Shown: piece after piece, positions 6,531-13,853 of the stretch
Numbering within the stretch: position 1 is the first letter of the stretch
How the letters are laid out: each line of letters begins with the position of its first letter
Assembly: GCA_965659675.1 (NCBI GenBank)
Contig: CBFHWY010000066.1
Location: forward strand, 1-15,602
DNA: 15,602 nt
From: CBFHWY01 sp965659675
Lineage (GTDB): Bacteria; Bacteroidota; Bacteroidia; Flavobacteriales_G; Salibacteraceae
Direction: 5' to 3'
Program-made: the position numbers and the translations under genes
The notes under the pieces: generated by a model
Told to the model about the DNA's origin: nothing
Databases searched by the model: none
Seen by the model: the letters and a program-made list of their open reading frames with translations, nothing else

Positions 6531-7826
6531 ATGAACGTTTACGAACAAATCATAAATAAAGAAAGCAAGATCTCAGTGATCGGTCTGGGCTATGTAGGCC
6601 TTCCTATCGCATTGGAATTTGCGAAACACGTACCGGTTATCGGATTCGATATCAACGAAGAGCGTGTAGAAATGATGAAGAACGGACAAGATCCAAGTGA
6701 TGAGCTGGACTCTTCTGAGTTTGATGATCGGGATATTGTTTTTACCGCAAATCCTGAAGACCTTCGGGATGCTACTTTCCATATTGTGGCGGTACCAACC
6801 CCGATCGACGACTTTAACCAACCCGATCTGCGTCCCCTAAAAGGAGCGAGTACTACTGTCGGGGATGTCCTTAAAAAAGGAGACTATGTGGTTTTTGAAT
6901 CTACTGTTTACCCAGGTTGTACAGAAGATGATTGTGTGCCAATTCTCGAGTCGCGTTCAGGCCTTAAGTTTGTTGAGGATTTCAAAGTTGGATACTCTCC
7001 AGAACGTATTAATCCAGGAGATAAGGAACATACTATCTCTAAGATCCTGAAAGTAGTGAGTGGTTGTGATGACGAGTCGCTCGATGTGGTTTCTAAGATC
7101 TATGAGATCATTGTAGAACCTGGAGTCCACAGAGCTCCTAGCATTAAAGTTGCTGAAGCTGCGAAGATCATTGAGAACACACAAAGGGATCTCAATATCG
7201 CTTTGATGAATGAGCTCTCTATCATCTTTAACCGAATTGGCATCAATACCTTTGATGTGCTCGAAGCTGCGGGAACCAAATGGAACTTCCTGAAATTCTT
7301 CCCTGGTCTGGTTGGTGGACACTGTATTGGGGTTGACCCTTACTACTTAACATTCAAATCAGAAGGTGTAGGTTATCACGCGAAGGTGATCAACTCTGGA
7401 AGGTATGTGAACGATTCCATGGGTTTCTATGTAGCCAAACAAACGGTGAAAAAGATCCTTTCCAAGGGGAAAAATATCGCTGGAGCAAAGGTTCTTGTGT
7501 TGGGAGCAACATTTAAAGAAAACGTGAGTGACGTAAGAAATTCAAAGGTATCAGACGTTGTAAAGGAGCTCCGCTCCTACTCTGTTCAGGTAGATGTGGT
7601 TGACCCTCATGCGGAGTCCAAGGAGCTGGAGGAAGAATATCACTTTGGCTTATCAGAGAATTTAAACACTCCATATGACGCTGTTATTCTTGCTGTGAAT
7701 CACAATGAATATGTGGGCAAGCCTGAATCTTTCTTTAGAGATATGATGGATGATCAGGGGATCTTCATCGATATTAAAGGAGTATACAAGGATCAGATCA
7801 AAGAGCTCGAATACTGGAGTTTATAG
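6531..7826 (+). CDS. tviB: UDP-N-acetylhexosamine 6-dehydrogenase, TviB/WbpO type
   Basis: This NAD-dependent nucleotide-sugar dehydrogenase of 431 residues probably oxidises UDP-GlcNAc or UDP-GalNAc to the uronic acid. The Rossmann motif GLGYVGLP is at 18-25. FESTVYPGCTEDDCVPIL and GYSPERINPGDKEH are typical of the Vi-antigen TviB group. EAAKIIENTQRD contains Lys212, and LVGGHCIGVDPYYLT contains the catalytic Cys265. The segment AAGTKWNFLKFFPGLVGG fits TviB/WbpO rather than WbpA, whose corresponding segment differs. C4 configuration (GlcNAc or GalNAc) cannot be read from sequence by eye. Together with the WbpE-like and WbpD-like proteins it suggests a route to a 2,3-diacetamido uronic acid. 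It is followed after 1 nt by rfbB. Confidence 0.93.
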   Translation: MNVYEQIINKESKISVIGLGYVGLPIALEFAKHVPVIGFDINEERVEMMKNGQDPSDELDSSEFDDRDIVFTANPEDLRDATFHIVAVPTPIDDFNQPDLRPLKGASTTVGDVLKKGDYVVFESTVYPGCTEDDCVPILESRSGLKFVEDFKVGYSPERINPGDKEHTISKILKVVSGCDDESLDVVSKIYEIIVEPGVHRAPSIKVAEAAKIIENTQRDLNIALMNELSIIFNRIGINTFDVLEAAGTKWNFLKFFPGLVGGHCIGVDPYYLTFKSEGVGYHAKVINSGRYVNDSMGFYVAKQTVKKILSKGKNIAGAKVLVLGATFKENVSDVRNSKVSDVVKELRSYSVQVDVVDPHAESKELEEEYHFGLSENLNTPYDAVILAVNHNEYVGKPESFFRDMMDDQGIFIDIKGVYKDQIKELEYWSL

Positions 7827-7827
7827 G

Positions 7828-8871
7828 ATGAAGATTCTGATCACAGGAGGAGCAGGCTTCATTGGCTCTCATGCAGTTCGTCATTTTGTAAAGAAGTATG
7901 CGAATTACGAGATCCATAATCTCGACAAGCTTACCTATGCAGGAAATCTCGAAAACCTTGGAGATGTTGAAGATGCTGCAAACTATCATTTTGTTAAGGG
8001 TGACATTTGTGATGAGACATTTCTATTTGAACTTTTTGACAAAGAGCTTTATGATGGGGTCATTCATCTTGCGGCAGAATCACACGTAGATCGATCGATC
8101 ACCGATCCACTCGCTTTCGTAAGAACGAATGTGCTCGGTACAGTAAACCTTCTCAATGCTGCAAAGCGTATTTGGGGAGAGGAAGCCAAAGAGAAACGTT
8201 TCTACCATGTTTCAACAGATGAGGTATATGGTTCTTTGGGCGCTACGGGCCTTTTTACGGAAGAAACTTCCTACGACCCTAAAAGTCCCTATTCAGCCTC
8301 TAAAGCCTCCTCAGATCACTTCGTAAGGGCATATGGGAACACTTATCGTATTCCTTATGTGATATCGAACTGCTCAAATAACTATGGGCCCTATCAGTTT
8401 CCAGAAAAGCTGATTCCTCTTTGCATCAATAATATCGTCAATGATAAGAGCCTTCCGATATACGGAAAAGGCGAAAATGTGAGGGATTGGCTTTATGTTG
8501 AAGACCATGCAGAAGCCATCGACCTCGTCTATCACAAAGGAAATTCTGGTGAAACTTATAACATTGGTGGCAATAACGAATGGACCAATCTAGAGTTAGT
8601 GAAATATCTTTGTGACGTGGTGGATGACGCCCTCGGAAGAGAACAAGGTACTGCTCAAGAACTGATCACTTTCGTAACCGACAGAAAAGGTCATGATATA
8701 CGTTATGCCATCGACTCTTCCAAGATATCCAAAGACCTGGGCTGGATGCCAAAACATCAATTTGAAGAGGGCATTGTGTTAACCGTTAAGTGGTATCTTG
8801 AGAATGAGACCTGGCTAAAACACGTAGTCTCTGGTGACTATATGAAATATTACCAGGAACATTATGCATAA
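7828..8871 (+). CDS. rfbB: dTDP-glucose 4,6-dehydratase
   Basis: This extended short-chain dehydrogenase of 347 residues makes dTDP-4-keto-6-deoxy-glucose, the precursor of rhamnose and many amino-deoxy sugars. GGAGFIGSH is at 7-15, AAESHVDRSI at 82-91, STDEVYGSLG at 129-138 (Thr130, Asp131 and Glu132 are the catalytic trio), and YSASKAS at 155-161 with Tyr155 and Lys159. SNNYGPYQFPEKLIPL and the RDWLYVEDH motif are diagnostic for RfbB/RmlB. I chose ATG 7828, 1 nt after the preceding stop, because an upstream in-frame ATG at 7750 gives a 26-residue extension within the previous gene. It is the last gene of the operon. RmlA, which makes dTDP-glucose, is not in this window, nor are RmlC and RmlD. 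Confidence 0.96.
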   Translation: MKILITGGAGFIGSHAVRHFVKKYANYEIHNLDKLTYAGNLENLGDVEDAANYHFVKGDICDETFLFELFDKELYDGVIHLAAESHVDRSITDPLAFVRTNVLGTVNLLNAAKRIWGEEAKEKRFYHVSTDEVYGSLGATGLFTEETSYDPKSPYSASKASSDHFVRAYGNTYRIPYVISNCSNNYGPYQFPEKLIPLCINNIVNDKSLPIYGKGENVRDWLYVEDHAEAIDLVYHKGNSGETYNIGGNNEWTNLELVKYLCDVVDDALGREQGTAQELITFVTDRKGHDIRYAIDSSKISKDLGWMPKHQFEEGIVLTVKWYLENETWLKHVVSGDYMKYYQEHYA

Positions 8872-8916
8872 AAAAAGGGGAACGCAAACATCACCCTTTC
8901 TCCTTTTTACTTTTCA

Positions 8917-8935
8917 CCCTTCGAAGAGCTCAGGG
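8917..8935. repeat. Possible copy of a dispersed intergenic repeat
   Basis: The 19-nt CCCTTCGAAGAGCTCAGGG resembles, from memory, a short element of the form CCTTCGACAAGCTCAGG seen between genes in many bacterial genomes. It is embedded in T-rich CTTTTTAC-like sequence in the convergent rfbB/gldN gap. Only one copy is present here, so its repeat nature is not shown by this window. Confidence 0.35.
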
Positions 8936-8945
8936 CAAGCTTTTT
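8924..8945 (+). terminator. Possible terminator of the nucleotide-sugar operon
   Basis: AAGAGCT (8924-8930) can pair with AGCTTTT (8938-8944) through seven pairs, including one G-U, around a 7-nt loop; the T-run lies within and just after the 3' arm. It sits 52 nt after the rfbB stop in the 82-bp gap between the convergent rfbB and gldN genes. A second, weaker pairing (AAAGGG 8874-8879 with CCCTTT 8894-8899) lies immediately after rfbB. Neither is a textbook terminator. Confidence 0.35.
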
Positions 8946-8953
8946 ACTTTATC

Positions 8954-9814
8954 CTAGAAGGACCACAGATCATGTTCGAAATGGAAGATCTCTGTTTTGA
9001 TTCTTTCCGCTTCCAACAAGGCATCAATACCTGTTTTGTACTCAGATATTTGACGGTCATAAACATTTGACTCCTTGTATATGGTAGATTCGAACTGTCT
9101 CTTCCAAAAAACATCTTCATAGGTTCGTCTTTCAGCATCATTCTTTCGGTTATAGACTTCTGCATTCGCAAATACATAACGAGCCTCCGGGAAGTAGATC
9201 CAGAAAAGGTCCTCCATAACGAGTTCACCTGCATCGTTTACGCTCTCCTTTACCGGTTTGATACCGATGATTCTAACATCCATCACAGAACGTTCTCTTT
9301 CGAAGAACCAGTCTTCCTTGATCTCGTAAAACTTGATATCTTCAGAGGTAACAGCTTCTTCAATCTCTTTCGAGCCGGAAATGTTACCATCCTCATCATA
9401 TTCATTGATAGTCTTGACGCTAAAAAGCTTTTTCCTAACTTCATCTTCTGTTAAGGGCTTTCTAAACATATCGTCGGGAGCAACTGCCGAACCAGGATCA
9501 TAAGCTGTAAGCGTTCCTTCTTCAAGCAACGCTTCTTTCATGATCGCAAAAAGATTCTTACGTCCTTGCTTTGCTTCATCGCCGATCGGGAAATAGAAAA
9601 CCTGATTCCTCTTCTTTCTAAGCTCAATCCTTCTCCATATACGCTTGGACCACATAACGTCAGCCTCACGTAAATGAATGTAAGGAATCACCTTTCTGGA
9701 AGGGGAATTCTCTTTCACATAGACCCCATCCAATACCGTACTTTCCTGAGCATTCACTGAGGTAGTGAAAGTCAATATAACCAATGCTGATATTAAAAAG
9801 AGTCTAGTTCTCAT
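8954..9814 (-). CDS. gldN: Type IX secretion / gliding motility protein GldN (PorN)
   Basis: GldN is a periplasmic component that forms the ring of the type IX secretion system together with the lipoprotein GldK. The protein has 286 residues. A signal peptide occupies about residues 1-22 (LFLISALVILTF, then SVNA before Gln23). The family signature runs at about 39-76: SRKVIPYIHLREADVMWSKR, then IWRRIELRKKRNQVFYFP. DLFWIYFPEARYVFANAEVYNRKNDAERRTYEDVFWKRQFESTIYKE marks the conserved C-terminal part (written here as one family block). It is the last gene of gldKLMN, begins 2 nt after the gldM stop, and converges on rfbB. No paralogue such as GldO follows within the window. Confidence 0.95.
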   Translation of the reverse strand: MRTRLFLISALVILTFTTSVNAQESTVLDGVYVKENSPSRKVIPYIHLREADVMWSKRIWRRIELRKKRNQVFYFPIGDEAKQGRKNLFAIMKEALLEEGTLTAYDPGSAVAPDDMFRKPLTEDEVRKKLFSVKTINEYDEDGNISGSKEIEEAVTSEDIKFYEIKEDWFFERERSVMDVRIIGIKPVKESVNDAGELVMEDLFWIYFPEARYVFANAEVYNRKNDAERRTYEDVFWKRQFESTIYKESNVYDRQISEYKTGIDALLEAERIKTEIFHFEHDLWSF

Positions 9815-9815
9815 A

Positions 9816-11483
9816 TTAGTCTAATTCAATGATGATATTACTTTCCAGTGCCTTTTTAGGACCTCCATCAGATCTTTGAGCCACAATATCCTTAATGATG
9901 ATATTTTGACCTTTTCTCATCTTGTTCATGGTACTCTTCATCTGTGGAGTGATACGATTACCCTTTCCTGGGTATGTTGTTGATTTTCCCCCAGAAGAAA
10001 CCACCATCTTATAAGAGGTCACTCGGAACTTAAGATCAAATAAGAAATCTTCAAGAACGGCAGAAACAAACTGACCTGAAGAGGCCTGTGCTTTAGACAT
10101 TTTGAAGGATCCTTTCTTACCCATATATGATGCGACGGGTAGAGGAACGGGCTTAATTCTATACTTGATAGGCTTAAAGTTAGGTGCATTAGGCCCTGAA
10201 GCTCGAACTGCAACATTTACTTCTTTTGATTTAAGGTTATCAGAAGGAATCACTTCATACTTACCTTCAGCCTTACTTATGGTTTTAACCTGGCACCCAC
10301 TCACACTTAAAGTGAGGTCTGCCGGAGACATCCCAGCTGCTGAAATCTCAACTGGGTTTGCCAGTCCCTTGTAGAACACATTCATCTTCGTTGGTGAAAC
10401 TACCAACGATGGTTTAGCAGCCTTGAAAGAAGAAGTGAACTTATATGGCTTGTAGTTACCGCGAGGACCTTTGATCTTGATCAAGCCTCCCCATTCGTAA
10501 TCACCAGGTGTAGTTGGGACAAATGAATAACTTGCAACACCATTTTCAATAGTCACTCCATTGGTATCAAATTCAGCCAATTCCATTTTTACAGAATCCA
10601 AACCTTGAATTTTCCCATCTTTAACTGCTGCCATCTCAAGCTTTGGATCAGATGTTGTGCTATATGCCGCAACGATCACCTGGGCTTTAAATGAATCTCC
10701 TACAGTAATATAGGTTCCATTTTGAGGAATCACTTTTGCCTCCAGTGTATCAAACTTAAAGTCATCTGCTGTGATATCACTCATCAATCTTCTAAGCACT
10801 TCTGCTTCAATATTTCTTATATCCGCTTGAAACCTTGAAAGGTTAGTTACGATTGCAGCTAGTGGTAAGTGATAGAAATTCGCTATTTCCCATTCCTCTT
10901 CCAACTCGTGCATCTTTACTGGCCCAAGTGGAATCTGAACATCTTCTTGAGTCTCACCTTCTTGAAGGCTCAAAGCTTCCGTAACTTCTGAATTGAACTT
11001 CGCGATCATCTTTTTAAGACGACCTGCAGAGTACTCATATTGAGGAGTACCTTCTTTCCACATGGCACTCTTATCAGAGCCTACCAAAACAAAAGTTCCA
11101 ACCTCCTGGTTGTCTTTATTCTCAACTTTCTCAAGAGGACGCTCCTTTGCTTGTTCTTCAGTGATCTTATCTGCCTGAGCAATGATCTTGATCTTGATCT
11201 CCTCCAACAACTCATCGATCTCCTCTGCGTCGTCAGCGATCATTTTCGCTCGATCATAGAATGGCTTCACCTTTTGTCTGTCAGACTGCAGCAAGCGCTC
11301 AAACTTATTATAGGTAGCATCGATCTTGTGCTCGAAGTGCATGGTAGTCTCTTCAAGACCATCATTGATGATCACGAAAGAATGCAGAATCTCTTTTGAC
11401 ACATTCATCGCAAGTAGTGCAAGTAGCACTAAGTACATGATGTTGATCATCTTCTGCCGTGGTGGTAAATCTCCTAATGACAT
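9816..11483 (-). CDS. gldM: Type IX secretion / gliding motor protein GldM (PorM)
   Basis: GldM is a single-pass inner-membrane protein with a long periplasmic part. With GldL it forms a proton-driven motor that reaches the GldK/GldN ring. The protein has 555 residues, somewhat longer than the roughly 510 of Flavobacterium. The N-terminus SLGDLPPRQKMINIMYLVLLALLAMNVSKE contains Arg9, matching the Arg9 essential to the F. johnsoniae motor, and a TM helix at about 13-29 (shown in two parts by position). A helical D1 domain (about 35-240) contains NFYHLPLAAIVTNLSRFQAD at 202-221, and three beta-rich domains follow (about 245-555). It lies 45 nt after gldL and 1 nt before gldN. Confidence 0.96.
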   Translation of the reverse strand: MSLGDLPPRQKMINIMYLVLLALLAMNVSKEILHSFVIINDGLEETTMHFEHKIDATYNKFERLLQSDRQKVKPFYDRAKMIADDAEEIDELLEEIKIKIIAQADKITEEQAKERPLEKVENKDNQEVGTFVLVGSDKSAMWKEGTPQYEYSAGRLKKMIAKFNSEVTEALSLQEGETQEDVQIPLGPVKMHELEEEWEIANFYHLPLAAIVTNLSRFQADIRNIEAEVLRRLMSDITADDFKFDTLEAKVIPQNGTYITVGDSFKAQVIVAAYSTTSDPKLEMAAVKDGKIQGLDSVKMELAEFDTNGVTIENGVASYSFVPTTPGDYEWGGLIKIKGPRGNYKPYKFTSSFKAAKPSLVVSPTKMNVFYKGLANPVEISAAGMSPADLTLSVSGCQVKTISKAEGKYEVIPSDNLKSKEVNVAVRASGPNAPNFKPIKYRIKPVPLPVASYMGKKGSFKMSKAQASSGQFVSAVLEDFLFDLKFRVTSYKMVVSSGGKSTTYPGKGNRITPQMKSTMNKMRKGQNIIIKDIVAQRSDGGPKKALESNIIIELD

Positions 11484-11528
11484 CTATCAGGCTTTTTTAG
11501 TGGTTAGTATAATAGTTTATTAATTGAT

Positions 11529-12377
11529 TTACCCTCTGTTACCAGACATTGCAGTGAGCATATTACCATAAACGGTATTAAGCTGACTTATATTGTTCGA
11601 AAGCTCAGCCATCTGGGCTTTGTAATTTTTCGCGTCTTCTACAGAATCGTGAAGGCTGGCAAGAAGCTCTTCAATTCCACCAAAATATTTTTGCGTTGCC
11701 TCTAATTGAGACTTACTTCCTTCAACTTGAGCGGCATATGTCTGATTCAGTTGCTCAAGATTAGAACTCATTGAAGCAAGATGTTCTCCTAAACCGGCTC
11801 CAGCTTCTGAATTCGCAGAAAGTCCAGTTAGTGATTCAGCAGCTTTTGCATAAGTATCACTCAGCTCGCCAACGTTTGACGCTGCAGAGCGAATGCTGTT
11901 AACGTACTCATCTGTTGCCACTGAAGCATCAGAAACATCTGCTAATCTATCCGTTGTGTCTTTTAGTCCTCTAAGACCTGTCCCAAGACTTTCGATCAAC
12001 TCCGGACCAATCTTCGCTTCTTCGAGCATATTGTCCAATTGCTCTGTTACAGGAAGGTCACTACCTGCTGTAGACTCTGTATCTTCAATTTCATCATAGT
12101 CATCCGCTTCCTCGTCATCATGAGCAAGTTCGGGATAAACTTTAGACCAGTCAGTAGAAAGGTGCTGTGGTTCAAGAGCCCCTAATAAGAAAAGCAAAGC
12201 TTCTGTAGAAAGACCGATGATAAGCATGATTGATGCTCCTGGATAGTGCTGAATCTTAAACAAGGCTCCGATGATCACAACAGATGCACCTGCGGACATA
12301 CCCCAGTTAACAATAGTTTTCCCTTTTACTGTTCCATATAGAAACTGCGGTAATCCGCCTTTTTTCTTGCCTGACAT
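11529..12377 (-). CDS. gldL: Type IX secretion / gliding motor protein GldL (PorL)
   Basis: GldL is the inner-membrane stator-like partner of GldM. The protein has 282 residues. Two TM helices are visible at about 22-41 and 48-67. The second holds Glu59 in STEALLFLLGALEP, corresponding by context to the F. johnsoniae Glu49 needed for proton coupling. The HYPGA turn between helices is typical. An acidic linker (about 86-101) and a long cytoplasmic Ala/Leu/Ser-rich segment predicted to be coiled coil fill the rest, with repeated patterns such as LSANSEAGAGLGEHLASMSS. Length is somewhat above the 215-270 of many homologues, mainly in this tail. The gene follows gldK after 47 nt, where a possible internal promoter lies. 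Confidence 0.95.
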   Translation of the reverse strand: MSGKKKGGLPQFLYGTVKGKTIVNWGMSAGASVVIIGALFKIQHYPGASIMLIIGLSTEALLFLLGALEPQHLSTDWSKVYPELAHDDEEADDYDEIEDTESTAGSDLPVTEQLDNMLEEAKIGPELIESLGTGLRGLKDTTDRLADVSDASVATDEYVNSIRSAASNVGELSDTYAKAAESLTGLSANSEAGAGLGEHLASMSSNLEQLNQTYAAQVEGSKSQLEATQKYFGGIEELLASLHDSVEDAKNYKAQMAELSNNISQLNTVYGNMLTAMSGNRG

Positions 12378-12413
12378 AGCCTATTAATTTATTTGGTTAG
12401 AAATTTTGTTGTT

Positions 12414-12421
12414 CAAATATA
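12414..12421 (-). promoter_or_regulatory. Possible internal -7 element for gldLMN
   Basis: On the minus strand this reads TATATTTG, a perfect match to TAnnTTTG. It is 36 nt before the gldL ATG and just after the gldK stop. No convincing TTG is seen at -33, so it may be weak or may be chance in AT-rich sequence. Confidence 0.35.
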
Positions 12422-12424
12422 AGA

Positions 12425-13738
12425 TTAGATTGAAGACTTACCCATACCGAGGTATGACATTACACATCTGAATCCTACGTAACTTTTCGCAGTATCCTGA
12501 TATTCATAAGTACGGGTACTTGTTTGGATATAGTATCCAACATCTTTCCAGCTACCACCACGGATAACTTTCCTCTTCAATACAGGCGGATCATCATCCT
12601 TCGCTTCATAGCGATAATCCATATTTAAATCGTGAGCAAAATCAAGTGAAGATTCATCAAATGCATTAGAAGTCCATTCTGCAACATTACCAGCCATACA
12701 GTAAAGGCCGTAGTCATTTGGTTCGTAACTCATCACTGGAACAGTGTGAATCCCGCCATCATCATAGTAGTTACCTCTCAATGGCTTAAAGTTAGCCAGG
12801 AAACATCCACGTGTATTTCTTATGTATGGTCCTCCCCATGGGTATGGAGAAAGATCAAGTCCACCTCTGGAAGCGTACTCCCATTCAGATTCCGTTGGGA
12901 GTCGGAAATCCTGAACCCAGGTACCATCCAAACTCTTAAGGAAGTTATTCAGCAATTGCGTTCTCCAAATTGAGAATGCTCTGGCTTGCTTCCATGAAAC
13001 CCCCACTACGGGATATTCATCATAGGCAGGATGCCAGAAATACATATTGGTCAAAGGCTCATTATAGGAGTATGTGAAATCATGCACCCAACATAATGTA
13101 TCCGGATAAACGTTGATCTCATCACGTTTGATGAATATGGATCTATCCGTCAAACCTCTTTCACGTAGATTGTCGCCGTTAATCGTTGGATTTTTACGCG
13201 CTGCATCCTTCCAATCGATCCAGAAATACTCATAGATCAACTTTCTGGTGTCAAGCTCTCGTCTTCTATAGAACCTTTCATACTCAGGAAGGAACATCAC
13301 AGCTAAGGCTTCTCGCTCATCTGGAGCGTTCCAATCTATTCTGGTTCTCCAGTTCAGGTATGGAGGCTCAAGATCCTCTCCGAACTCGTTTACCAGAATA
13401 AGGTAATCTTCTTCACTAACTTCTTCACCAAGAATTTTTCTAGCGATAGAATCTCTAACCCAATAAACGAATTGTCTGTACTCGTTATTCGTGATCTCTG
13501 TCTCATCCATGTAGAATGGAGAAACGGACACCGTTTTACTCCTACTGGTGTAGGCATAAGGTGCATCCTGATCACTTGGACCCATATTATAACTGCCAGG
13601 GGGTATGTATAGCATTCCATACGGATCAGGCTGATACCAGACCACTCTACCCTGAACGCCGATTAGCTCTCCCTCGCCCGTTGCTCCACAAGCTGTGAGC
13701 AGCGCAGAAAGAAGCCCTATATAAAGTAAGCGTTTCAT
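12425..13738 (-). CDS. gldK: Type IX secretion / gliding lipoprotein GldK (PorK)
   Basis: GldK is an outer-membrane-anchored periplasmic lipoprotein that builds the large ring with GldN. The protein has 437 residues. A lipobox LLTAC places the lipidated Cys at 17. The body has the formylglycine-generating-enzyme (SUMF1) fold: MDETEITNNEYRQF at 77-90, YPVVGVSWKQARAFSIWR at 242-259, FRLPTESEWEYASRGG at 278-293, YGLYCMAGNVAEWTSN at 343-358, VIRGGSW at 391-397 and GFRC at 422-425. A large insertion (about 95-235) splits the fold, as is usual for GldK. The paired active-site cysteines of true FGE enzymes after RGGSW are absent, so a structural role is expected. The ATG is preceded by GGGAGGT, unusual in this phylum. 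Confidence 0.96.
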   Translation of the reverse strand: MKRLLYIGLLSALLTACGATGEGELIGVQGRVVWYQPDPYGMLYIPPGSYNMGPSDQDAPYAYTSRSKTVSVSPFYMDETEITNNEYRQFVYWVRDSIARKILGEEVSEEDYLILVNEFGEDLEPPYLNWRTRIDWNAPDEREALAVMFLPEYERFYRRRELDTRKLIYEYFWIDWKDAARKNPTINGDNLRERGLTDRSIFIKRDEINVYPDTLCWVHDFTYSYNEPLTNMYFWHPAYDEYPVVGVSWKQARAFSIWRTQLLNNFLKSLDGTWVQDFRLPTESEWEYASRGGLDLSPYPWGGPYIRNTRGCFLANFKPLRGNYYDDGGIHTVPVMSYEPNDYGLYCMAGNVAEWTSNAFDESSLDFAHDLNMDYRYEAKDDDPPVLKRKVIRGGSWKDVGYYIQTSTRTYEYQDTAKSYVGFRCVMSYLGMGKSSI

Positions 13739-13741
13739 GTT

Positions 13742-13748
13742 ACCTCCC
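13742..13748 (-). promoter_or_regulatory. Strong Shine-Dalgarno-like site before gldK
   Basis: The minus strand reads GGGAGGT with three bases to the gldK ATG (GGAGG core with 4-nt spacing). Bacteroidota ribosomes mostly do not use Shine-Dalgarno pairing, and none of the other gld or porP starts here has such a site, which makes this one stand out. Confidence 0.5.
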
Positions 13749-13761
13749 GTTTTAAAAGTAG

Positions 13762-13793
13762 CAAATGTAGTTTTTTTTTTGAGTTATCCTCAA
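13762..13793 (-). promoter_or_regulatory. Likely gldKLMN promoter
   Basis: On the minus strand there is a TTG (13793-13791) followed after 21 nt by TACATTTG (13769-13762), a perfect TAnnTTTG -7 element. Ten consecutive A residues (13780-13771) lie in the spacer. A start a few bases downstream would give a leader of roughly 20 nt before gldK. Confidence 0.6.
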
Positions 13794-13853
13794 TCTGATG
13801 TTGACGTTCCCAATCAACTCAGAATATACTCTAACGCAGCATTTTTCAAAATG

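Noticed and set aside
7750..7827. Longer N-terminus for RfbB (373 residues)
   Set aside because: The extension overlaps the preceding dehydrogenase gene; MKILITGGAGFIG at 7828 is the standard start.
8864..9070. Small plus-strand open frame after rfbB
   Set aside because: It runs across the gap and into antisense gldN, has low-complexity Phe/Ser content and no recognisable domain.
11040..11399. Plus-strand open frame of 119 codons inside gldM
   Set aside because: It is an antisense shadow of the well-supported gldM coding sequence with no family features.
12425..13738. GldK as an active formylglycine-generating enzyme
   Set aside because: The paired active-site cysteines that follow the RGGS motif in true enzymes are absent; the order and lipobox fit GldK.
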